DNA of 64,000 bases from Bubalus kerabau (Eukaryota > Chordata > Mammalia > Artiodactyla > Bovidae). Under the pieces are notes generated by a model. The model saw nothing but the letters and a program-made list of their open reading frames with translations. It ran no database searches and was not told where the DNA came from. The position numbers and the translations under genes are program-made. Each line of letters opens with the position of its first letter. Position 1 is the stretch's first letter. Positions 54,755 to 64,000 of this stretch are shown piece after piece. The stretch covers positions 42,061,001-42,125,000 of the forward strand of contig NC_073630.1 in assembly GCF_029407905.1 (NCBI RefSeq). Direction: 5' to 3'.

Positions 54755-56190
54755 TTTAAACAAATTTTATTGGGATATAGTTGATTTATTAATACAGTAG
54801 TGTAGTGGTTTCAAGTGTACAGCAAAGTGAATCAGTTATACATTTACATATATCTACCCTTTTTTTTTTGAAGATTCTTTTCCCATGCAAGCCATTACAG
54901 TGCATTCAATAGAGTTCCCTGTGCTATACTGTAGGTTCTTATGAGTTATCTGTTTTATATATAGTGGTGTATATATATCAATCCCAATCTCCCAATTTGT
55001 CCCTACCACCCTATCCTCTGGTCATGATATTTTTTCCCCCTAATTCTGTATCTCTACTTCTGTCTCATAAATAAGTTAATTTGTACATTTTGGGGGGAAG
55101 ATTCCACGTATAAGCAATATCATATGATACTGTCTTTCTCTGTCTGACCCACTTCACTCAGAATGATGATCTCTAGGTTCATCCATGTTGCTGAAAATAG
55201 CATTATTTTGTTTTTTTAAGGCTAAATAATATTCCATTTTATATATGTACTAAATCTTCTTAATCTATTCCTCTGTTCATGGACATTTAGACTGCTTCTG
55301 TGTTCTGGCTATTATATTAATAAATAGTGCTGCAATGAACATTGGGACATGTGTATCCTTTTGAACCATGCTTTTCTTTGGATATGTGCCCAGGAGTGGG
55401 ATTGCTGAATCATAAGGTAGCTCTATTTTTAGTTTTTTAAGGAATCTCCATACTGTTTTTCATAGTGGCTGTACCAGTTTACATTCCCACCAACAATGTA
55501 GGAGAGTTTCCTTTTCTCTACACTTTCTCCAGCATTTCTTGTTTGTAGATTTTTTGATGATGACTATTCTGACCAGTATGAGGTGATATCTTATTGTAGT
55601 TTTGATTTGTATTTCTCTAATCATTGGTGATGTTAAGCATCTTTTCATGTGCTTTTTGGCCATCTGTCTGTCTTCTTTGGAGAACTGTCTATTTAGATCT
55701 TCTATCCATCTTTTGATTGGGTTTTTGTTTTTTTGGATACCAAACTGCATGAGCTTTTTGTGTATTTTGGAGATTAATCCCTTGTCAATTGCTTCATTTC
55801 AAACATTTTCTCCCATTCTGAGGATTGTCTTTTTGTTTTGTGTATGGTTTCCTTTGCTTCTTCAAAAGAATTTAGGTTTAATTAGATCTCATTTATTTTT
55901 TGTTTTTATTTTCATTACTCTAAGAGGTAGGTCAAAAAATTTCTTGCTGCAATTTATGTCAATGTTTTCCTGCCTATGTTTTCCTCTAAGAGTTTTATAG
56001 TGTCCAAACTTACATTTAGGTATTTAATCCATTTTTAGTTTATTTTTGTGTATGAGGTGAGGGTGTATTCTAATTTTTATTATTTTACATGTAGCTGTCC
56101 AGTTTTCCCAGAATCACTTATTGAAGAGGTTGTCTTTTCTCCATTGTATATTCTTGCCTCCTTTGTCATAGATTTGGTGACCATAGCTGA
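54755..56190 (-). mobile_element. L1 LINE, antisense, 3' end to ORF2
   Basis: Plus strand shows antisense 3' UTR (ATTTTATTGGGATATAGTTG, TTCAAGTGTACAGCAAAGTG, CAGTGCATTCAATAGAGTTC) then ORF2 C-terminal text (CTCCATACTGTTTTTCATAG, TTACATTCCCACCAACAATG, TCTTTGGAGAACTGTCTATTT). It ends in ORF2 at about 56186 (CTCCTTTGTCATAG), a 5'-truncated copy of about 1.4 kb. Confidence 0.88.
55460..55750 (-). pseudogene. L1 ORF2 C-terminal segment
   Basis: Ninety-six open codons from the C-terminal part of L1 ORF2p, containing NRQFSKEDRQMAKKHMKRC and the terminal cysteine motif, C73-x3-C77-x7-H85-x4-C90, intact. Frames before and after are closed. The first methionine is internal. Not a gene, but shows that this copy is fairly young. 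Confidence 0.75.
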
Positions 56191-56399
56191 TTCCCTAAGA
56201 TTCTTTAAGTAGACTCTTCTAGTCTCCATATATTTGTAGGTCATTTTAGCTAAAATAAGCCTATAGTAATATCCTATGACCCTTTTGAACAATTCCTAGC
56301 TCCTGGAATAGATTCCAAGGATTTATCATGCATGTGAAAGAAGAATAGTTGGGAAACTACCACATAATAGAGGGTCCCCACCTTGGGTTTTAAAGCCTG
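56191..56399. other. unassigned sequence between L1 copies
   Basis: No repeat or gene is recognised. Confidence 0.35.
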
Positions 56400-58290
56400 G
56401 CACCTGGAATTGCACCATCACTCCCAGGGAGATACTATAGGCCCTTTCATACCTCAGTCTAGGAGAATAAGAACTAAAAATGTATCATGGAGAAATCATG
56501 AGACATGTAAGAAGAACAAGTCCTTGGAAGGAAAGGCACAATTAGAATATGCATAAAAGAGGAAGTAGAATGAATGGAACATACACAGCAAAGATTTAAA
56601 GTAAGCATAGTTTATGCTATCAGAGATATAACAGAGAATATGGGAAACATGAAGTAGAGCAGATAGTTATGAAGAAACAGCTGAAGGAGTTAGATTTGAA
56701 AAATAATATTGTTAAACTAAATTGCTACATTGATATCTTGAATAATAAACTTCATTTAGCTGAAAAACAAATAAGTGAGCTATATGATAAAGGTGAAGAA
56801 CTCTCCTGGAATATGTCAGGAAATAATAATGGAAAAAGTGAAAGATTAAGATAGAGGAAAGAAGTAGATGTATCAATGGCTAACTAAAAGGACTTTCAGA
56901 AGAAGAGCAAAGAATAAATGGAGGAGAGAAAGTAATATTATAGTATATCCTATATATATTAAGAAGTAATAATATTATATTAAGTATATATATTAAGAAA
57001 TAATAGTAAGAAATTCCTAGAATTGGACAAAGATATAAATCCTTAGGTGCTGATAGAATTGATAAGAAAAAGCTACACTTAGACCCATTATAGTGATTTT
57101 TGAGGGCATAAAAGACAATAATAGCTTCCAAATGCTTCAGCCAGCAAAACCCAGATACCTACAAAGTAAGTGATGATATCAGTCTTTTCAACAGTTACAC
57201 TGGATGCAAGAAGACAATGATAAAATATTTTCAAACCATTGATGGAAAAAAACTGAACCTATAACTTAATCAAGTATAACCTATAAATTAATCAAGTTAT
57301 CAAGTATAAGGTCTCACAAAATTCACTAAACAAGAGGGCCTTAATAAATTCCAAAACTCAGTATCATTCAGAACATGAAATATGTTCTTAATTTAAGAAA
57401 ATTGGGAATGAACAATAAAGCCTAAAGTTTAGACAGCATACTAAATATAACATTCATAGTATTAAATAAAAAGAGAAAACAATAAGGAAAAATACAAAAT
57501 ATTTAAGCTAAATGGCAATGAAAACACTGCATGTTAACACCTGTGAGATGCAGATTAGAAGGAAATTAATGAATTTGAAACATTTATTAGAGAAGAAGAA
57601 CTATTAAAATAAATTGCTCAGCATTCAAATTAAGAAGTGAGGTAATGAGCAGATGAATAAGTCCTAAGAATCAAGAAAAAAAGAAATAATAAAGATAAAA
57701 GTAGAATTGAATAAAATATGATCAAAAGAATTTAGACATGATTCATAACTCTTGAAACTTGTTCTTTCAAAGGATGGATAGGTAAAACAATGGCAGGACG
57801 TATAAGAGAAAATGATAGACTATTTAAATAAACAAAATGTAGAGTGAGAAATTAAAGATAATTATACGCATGGTACATATTTAAGACATTTATGGTATCA
57901 CTTATATGTGGAATCTAAGACACCACACTTGTAGAAACAGAGTAGAATGGTGATTACTAGGAGCTGAGAGGTAGAACTAGGAATGTTCAAAGAATACAAA
58001 TTCCTGGTTAGAAGATGAACAAATTCTGAGGATTTAATACGCAACAATGTGATTATAGTTACCAAAACTGTATTATACACTTAAAAGTTTCTAAGTGAGT
58101 AGATCTTAAATATTCTCACTGCAGAAAAAAATGGTAATTTTGTGATGTGAACAGATGTATTAACTAACACTGTAGTGCTGATTATATAGAAATGTGACAG
58201 TGTATCAAATCGACGCATTGTATACCTTAAATTTACACACAATGTTTTATGTCAGTTATATCTCAATGGAGCTGACAATAAAAGAATATA
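56400..58290 (+). mobile_element. old L1M/HAL1-type sequence
   Basis: Resembles an ORF1 region (AATTCCTAGAATTGGACAAAG, CTGGATGCAAGAAGACAATG, AAGGTCTCACAAAATTCAC) followed by L1 3' sequence (TATCACTTATATGTGGAATC, GGTGATTACTAGGAGCTGAG, TCAGTTATATCTCAATGGAGC). A 61-codon frame at 56669-56854 has coiled-coil-like heptads, as in L1 ORF1. Diverged; possibly two elements. Confidence 0.52.
56930..57010. repeat. AT-rich imperfect direct repeat
   Basis: TATATATTAAGAAGTAATA and TATATATTAAGAAATAATA occur about 50 bases apart, near 56950 and 56990, embedded in the old L1. Confidence 0.65.
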
Positions 58291-59359
58291 TTACAAATAC
58301 TGCTTGAATAAATTTTAAAATCAATAACAATAGGAGATAAGTTTCCCCTCAAGTGGCAAAAAAGACAAAAGCAGGGAAAACTAGAATAGACTAATAACCA
58401 CTAAAGTAACTGACATGAATTTTCAAATTTTCTCTTATCCTCCAATCCAAGGTAAATTTACACATGAATTCAAACAAGCTGTCAGGGATGAAATAGTTTA
58501 TTTCTTATATACATTATTTCAAAAAATGTTAAAAAGGAAAGTTTGAGCAACTTTAAATTAATCAAGTTAATGAATCGTGAAGTTTTTTGGCCAGTTCCAC
58601 TAATGAACATAGATGTGACCTTCCAAAAGAAAATATTAGCTAAGCAAATATAACAGGGCATAACAATTGTATTATAATGTAATAGCATCTGTCCCCAAAA
58701 TGCCAGGATGATTCAGTCCAGAACAAAATCCATCGTCTTGACAGGTATATACAGAGAACTGGATAAATGTCAATAATTAATTCATGCTTAAAATAGTTAG
58801 AAAACAAACACTAGAAATTAATTTCCTTAACTTAAAAAAAGACTATTAAAAAAAGAACCCTATAAGAGTAGGATTTCCTATTTAATGGAAATCATCAGCC
58901 ACATTACATTTAATATAGGAAGCGAGACAGCGATTCTCATTTTTTTATGCCACCACTCAACCAGTTTCTATAGCCAAGATCATCAAATCATCCTGCTTTC
59001 CCCAGAGCTTTACCAGATTTAACAGTACGTCCTGGAAAACTCCTCCCTCTCAGGAAACCTGAGTGGTTTGACTGGGCAGCTGTAGTATTAAAACTAAAGT
59101 AGAAACCTTCCTAGGCACAAGCAACTTGGACAGTTGGTAAACCTACTACTGGTCTTCATAATAACATAAGAAAAAGACCCATGAAATATAAAGATTGGAA
59201 AGAAAGAGATAGAATTTTTTATTTAAAAAGATGTTACTTGTATAAAAAACAAAAAAATTATCCAAGTGTGAAAACCAAGAAAATAAAGCAAAAAAGGCTG
59301 GATCTAAAATCAACAATAAAAATCAGTGGGATTCATCAGTAAAAGAAGTGAAGACTAAT

Positions 59360-59570
59360 CTAGCTTCCCAAGTGACTCAAGTGGTAAAGAATCTGCCTGC
59401 AAATGCAAGAGATGCAGTTTCAATCCCTAGGTTGGGAAGATCCCCTGGAGAAGGAAATGGCAACCCACTCCATTATTCTTGCTTAGGAAATCCCATGTAC
59501 AGAGGAACCTGGAGGGCCACAGTCCATGGGATCACAAAGAATTAGACACAACTGAGTGGCTGCACCCACA
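59360..59570 (+). mobile_element. Bov-tA SINE
   Basis: Head AGCTTCCCAAGTGACTCAAG, body AGGTTGGGAAGATCCCCTGG, end AATTAGACACAACTGAGTGG. No clear duplication. Confidence 0.92.
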
Positions 59571-60640
59571 TAGGGAGACTATCCCATTTATAAAAGCAAC
59601 AAAAATGGTGAACTATCCAGGGAATGTCTAACGAAGGGTATAAACACGGCTATATTTAAAATAGATAGCCAACAAGGGCCTAATGTAAAAAATAAATAAA
59701 TAAAAGATTTATGGAGAAAATGTTAGTTACTTTAAAGTACTTAAAATAAGAATTAAATGATGAAACGCTGTGTTCATGAAGAGGGTGATTTTTCATTGCA
59801 AACAAATACATTTCTTTCAAATTAATCAGTATATTCAAAGCAATCCTAATAAAAATTCTAGCATAGTTTTTGGGGAGGGATAACTTGGAAAATTATTTTT
59901 AATTTTTTTAATTGAGAAGAATAAATTCCTCCAATGTGTAAGATGATTTTCAACAATAAAGATGAAATAGACTGGAGGAAACCACATTTAAACAAATTGG
60001 TAACTAATAGAAATGTAAATACAAATTTGTAGAGGATTTATGAGGGAATTGACTGCTATTGGAAAATAATTAAGTTGATTTCCTATCCTCTACCAATTAA
60101 AAAAGAATTTTTTTTTTCCCGAATGCGATGCTGAGGATTTGTTATTGCTCCATGTACTCAACTATCTAGGTATACTAGCCCTCTCAGATGGACAGTTCTC
60201 CTCTCATGTTCAAAGTGGTATTAAAAGTAACTGGTTTCTGGGTTTCCAATTTATGCCAGTTACCTAAGCAGCCTGTTACTGTAACAATGGCAAAATTACT
60301 GAGTTAAAAATTAGAGGACACACATATTGGAGAAAATCAATAAAACTGGCAATACCAATTGCTAATGAGGATACAGAGTTACAAGAACTCTATTCATTGC
60401 TACTTGGAATGCAAAATGGTCCAGTCACTTTAAAAGACAGTGCAGCAGTTTCCTACGTAGTAATCCATAGTCCTGTGATGTGATGGAGGTTAAACAACTG
60501 TATGCCGTAGACATTTGCCTAAGTGACTTGAAAACTTATGTCCACGCAGAAATCTGCATATGAATGTTTACAGATTCTTTATCCATAATCATCAGAATCA
60601 TGAGACAACTAAAATGTCCTTCATAGATAAACAGATAAAA

Positions 60641-60843
60641 GTGAAGTCGCTCAGTCGTGTCTGACTCTTTGCGACCCCGTGGACTGTAGCCTACCAGGCT
60701 CCTCTGTCCATGGGATTCTCCAGGCAAGGATACTGGAGTGGGTTGCCATTTCCTTCTCCAGGGATCTTCCTGACCCAGGGATTGAACCCTGGTCTCCCGC
60801 ATTGCAGGCAGACGCTTTACTGTCTGAGCCACCAGGGAAGCCC
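60641..60843 (-). mobile_element. Bov-tA SINE with duplication
   Basis: Antisense copy with very few changes (GTCGCTCAGTCGTGTCTGAC to GAGCCACCAGGGAAGCCC). The perfect duplication AAACAGATAAAA lies at 60629-60640 and 60844-60855. Probably young. Confidence 0.95.
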
Positions 60844-61260
60844 AAACAGATAAAAAGATTGTGGTAATTCATACAAAAGAAAAGTATTCCCTGATAAGAA
60901 ATCAGTGCACAAACAACAATAAGATACAAATGAATCTTAAGCACATATTGCTAACTGAAAGAAACCAGTCTGTAAAGGCTACATGTTGTGTGATTTCAGT
61001 TATATGATAATCTGGAAAGGATAAACTATAAAGATGATACAAAAGATCAATGGCTACTATGAGTTTGCTGGGAGGATGGAGGGTTGAATTGAGTGAAGCA
61101 CAGGGTATTTTTTAAGGTGTAAAACTATTATATATGTTACTATAATGGATACATGATACTATGCATTTGTCAAAACCCACAGAACTGTACTGCACATTAG
61201 GGAACCTTAATGTATATACATTTAAAAATCATTCTAGAGGTTGGGAGATCCCATGATAGA

Positions 61261-61699
61261 ATGAAGAGTGTGGCAAAATAGAAAATAGTGTAACTATATT
61301 TCAGATTATAAAACAATCTGCTGAAGAGGTAAGGAGGAAAGGAATTGACCTAAGTAACTTCAGATTGAGTCCAGTCCATAAGATGGAAGGAAAAAGGAGA
61401 AGTGTGTATATACTATATTCCAGTTGATAAAGTAGTTTATGACAAGAACACAGGTTAGCAGTTCTGGAGCAGCTATCCATTTATATTTGGAGTAAGACAA
61501 TTAAGTAAATGGTGAATGGTGGTGGCCAGGCTTTTCACTGTTGGAAAGGGAGTTCAAATATAAGTACCAGCAGGAGGCTAGTAGAATGATACATATGATA
61601 ATGGATTAGACTTGGAACTTTAGTGTAAACTTATGTTTAGCTCAATATTGATACAGATGGCTACAAATATAAATACTTGTAGATGTTGATTATGTTCTA
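61261..61699. other. unassigned sequence
   Basis: No gene or clear repeat. It may be part of the L1M element that follows. Confidence 0.38.
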
Positions 61700-62815
61700 G
61701 TTAGTATACACACATTTTTCTTTGTGCACTGAGAAAGTCTAGAGGCAACAATACCCCAGGAACAATGAGCACCCCTAGATCCAGATTTTTGTTTTTAGTA
61801 CCATTCTTTTAAAAAAAAGACTCATTTTTTAAAAGAGAAGTGATTAATTCTAGTGCTGAGACAGGATATGCACAAAATGAACCTGGGGACATCTCATTGT
61901 GCCAGAAAGTTAAGAAATGCTCAAAGACTACAAAAATCTAATCTTTGGAGTATGTGAAAGGGACCAAGAGGCAACCAAAAGAGTTCCCAGTGCCCAAACC
62001 TGAAAACAATTGAGCAGCAAGGAATAAAAGTAATTGAATTACAATAAAGCATAAAATAAATTGCTATGACTCTGTACCAATATAAATACATGATGCAGAA
62101 GAAACACTTTCCGCATGCAGAGGAGTTCCAGATAATTCATATAGATACTTCCCTCATTGAGGTGGGGCATAACTCTCCACTTAGGTGTGGGCAATGCTTA
62201 TGACATTCTTCCAACTAGTATGATGGAAAGGGAGAAAAGAGTAATTTTGAATGAAGAAACCTAACAAAAATTGACTCAGGCTGTTGAGGAAGTTTAACAT
62301 CAGCTGGGTGATGAAGTACTAAGTCATGCCGATAGTGTGTACTCTTGATTTGATGAAAATTGCACTTCTGTGGTCTTAATCCCCCAAACTCATAACCTCA
62401 TTCTAATAATGAGAAAAGCATCATACAGATTCCATTTGAAGAACATTCTACAAAGAAACTGATCAATACTTCTCAAAACTGTCATAGTTATCAGAAACAA
62501 GAAAAGGCTAAGAAACTGTCACAGCCAAAAGAGTCTTTCAGAGACATGAAAATTTAATGTGGTATCCTGGATGGAATTCTGAAACAGAAAACTAACATTA
62601 AGTAGAGAAACAAAAACAAAACACTAAGGAAGGCTGGAAAAAGGTATAAACTTTATTTAGTGATAATATATAAATATTGGTTTAATAATTATAATGGAAA
62701 TACCATAGTAATGTAAAAATACTAAAGAGAAACTGGTTTGGAGGCTCTCAGTACTATTTTCACAGTTTTCTTGACAATATAAAACTATTCTAAAATAAAA
62801 CATTTATTAACATAT
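61700..62815 (+). mobile_element. L1M-type 3' end
   Basis: Late 3' UTR markers in order: AAGAACATTCTACAAAGAAAC, ACTTCTCAAAACTGTCATAG, AAGAAAAGGCTAAGAAACTG, TGGTATCCTGGATGGAATTC, TCAGTACTATTTTCACAG, CTATTCTAAAATAAAACAT. They match the conserved 3' end of old mammalian L1 (L1ME-like). Confidence 0.5.
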
Positions 62816-63289
62816 AAGCTTGGTGGTTTTCTCACCACTTTCCTGAGACCTTTTACTTGCCAGTTTTTGTTCATTGAGTGTAAATCCTGATATCTTTATT
62901 CAGAAACTTCTTTTAAAGTCTTTTCCTTTTTCTATCGACTGTTAAGAGTTTATATTTATTTCAGAATATCAGGGGCATGACTCCCTTAAAGCTTTTGGTA
63001 AACTATTTTGGGGAGAAAAATAAAACTGGGCCCTATGGATGGAAATAAAGGTAGACTTTTGTTTTTTGAAAGAAAATACATACTAGTGATTAGAATGGGA
63101 TGCAGAAGAATTGGCCTGCCACAGGTTGGCTTATCACATCTGGAAAATTTTTAAACAGAGATCTCAGAACAGAGATCTGTTATACATGCAGGAGTAGATA
63201 AAATACTGAATAAGAAATTTAGAAGTCTTTTTTGCTATGGTATTATGGGTTTCTACTGAATTAACAATCTACGTCCACAACCCAAGCTC
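62816..63289. other. unassigned sequence
   Basis: No gene or named repeat is seen. Confidence 0.42.
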
Positions 63290-63400
63290 ACTTTTTATTC
63301 ACTCATTTATTCATCCAAGAAATATTTGTGAGTCACCTACCAAATGGCTGATACTTCTCCAAGCCCTAGGTATATGGCATTGAAGAAGTAGAATTATGTC
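63290..63400 (-). mobile_element. L2 3'-end fragment
   Basis: TTCACTCATTTATTCATCC, AAGAAATATTTGTGAGTCACC and TCCAAGCCCTAGGTATATGG are the antisense L2 3' end. Confidence 0.5.
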
Positions 63401-64000
63401 CTTCTGTAGTCTACTAACAGCAAAGTTTTTTTTTTTTCTGTTGAAACGATCAGGGATGGTTCCTAAGAGCCCTTTGTCAGTTTCAAAGACCATTATTATT
63501 CTCTTCAGAACAGAAGCATCCAAATGGAATAAAATCCTAAGAGTTAATCACTATAAACACAATGAAGAGACTTCAAACATATACTTTACTCCTACTAAAG
63601 TTCTTTGAGTGGAGACAGGAGGAATCTGGTTTTGTTGGACAGCATCTTCCTTTGCCTAACCTAGGTCATAATTCTTTCCAGGATAGATACAAGAAACTAA
63701 GAACCACTGTAATGACAAAAATGTGTGTAATTTAGAGAGAAGTGGGTCATTTAAAATTCTCCTCTTCCTTGTGCCTGTAAAGTGTCAGGTAATTTAAGGA
63801 AAATCATTCCTTTTTAGTTCTGATTTGAGGCTAATAATTCTCCTTTGCAAAGAACCACAGATGTTCTCTTATGAAACTGCTGTATAAAGTTCAAATGAAT
63901 GCAGGGAATTCAAGAGTTTTGCTTAGATGTTAATTTAGAGATCAAAAAAAGGTCTACCCATCGAAAAAAGAAAGGCAGTACTTTATCCAGTGTCTACTAT
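63401..64000. other. unassigned sequence to window end
   Basis: No gene or named repeat. A run of 12 T lies near 63426-63438. Confidence 0.42.

Larger units (their letters stand above)
58300..61260 (+). mobile_element. old L1M LINE, ORF2 and 3' end
   Basis: ORF2 RT text (CCAGTTCCACTAATGAACATAG), later ATCCCATTTATAAAAGCAACA, ATTCAAAGCAATCCTAATAA, CTACTTGGAATGCAAAATGG, and a 3' part with AAAGAAACCAGTCTGTAAAG, TGATTTCAGTTATATGATAA and ACCCACAGAACTGTACTGC. Very diverged, all frames closed. Two Bov-tA SINEs interrupt it. Confidence 0.62.

Noticed and set aside
1..64000. CRISPR array or bacterial-type defence system
   Set aside because: No regularly spaced direct repeats, no cas-like frames, and the repeat content is plainly ruminant nuclear DNA.

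Overview
This is non-coding nuclear DNA from a ruminant (a pecoran such as cattle, sheep or goat). The diagnosis rests on the repeats: BovB (RTE-type) LINEs ending in ACTGA-type tails, tRNA-Glu-headed Bov-tA SINEs, dimeric Bov-A2 SINEs with an AGC-repeat tail, and one CHR-type SINE (cetacean/hippo/ruminant clade). Beneath them lies an older mammalian layer of MIR, L2, L1M and MaLR-type LTR fragments. I found no host protein-coding gene, no intact RNA gene and no CRISPR array. Base composition looks AT-rich and CpG-poor throughout. The window is best read as intergenic or deep-intronic DNA.

Layout. 1-7.7 kb: scattered old repeats (LTR-like, MaLR, MIR, L2), three Bov-tA-type SINEs, one BovB 3' end and a C-rich tract that could form a G-quadruplex on the minus strand. 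7.7-15.5 kb: one L1 split by four BovB pieces and a Bov-A2. 15.5-27.3 kb: L2 and MIR fossils, several SINEs, a (TG)19 microsatellite, an L1 with a 5' inversion and one BovB with a clear target-site duplication. From about 20.7 to 27.3 kb there are no recognisable ruminant-specific insertions. 27.3-37.8 kb: a second nested stack, in which an old L1M contains a younger L1, SINEs and a near-full-length BovB (about 32.94-36.89 kb) that is itself interrupted by another BovB and a Bov-tA. 37.8-54 kb: mostly unique sequence with L2, MIR, CHR, Bov-tA and Bov-A2, a decayed U6-like pseudogene, and the best-preserved BovB coding region (542 codons, minus strand, 45969-47597). 54-64 kb: L1 sequence of several ages with two Bov-tA insertions.

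The only protein-coding potential belongs to retrotransposons. The BovB copies are mostly 5'-truncated fragments of an endonuclease plus reverse-transcriptase ORF. Two copies keep the YADD catalytic box (45962-47607 and 12661-14592). Other copies that reach this region have YAED, YADG or, in an L1, FVND. Bov-tA and Bov-A2 carry no protein and share their 3' half with BovB, so the family is normally taken to supply their reverse transcriptase. Old L1, L2 and MIR copies are inert.

I looked for an undescribed system and did not find one. The most useful observations are the open BovB reverse-transcriptase ORF, a chimeric ORF made by BovB-into-BovB insertion, the order of insertion readable from target-site duplications, two adjacent perfect hairpins in unique DNA, and an insertion-poor island with a homeodomain/octamer-like motif cluster. 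Family names come from recognition by eye; boundaries of old repeats are approximate.
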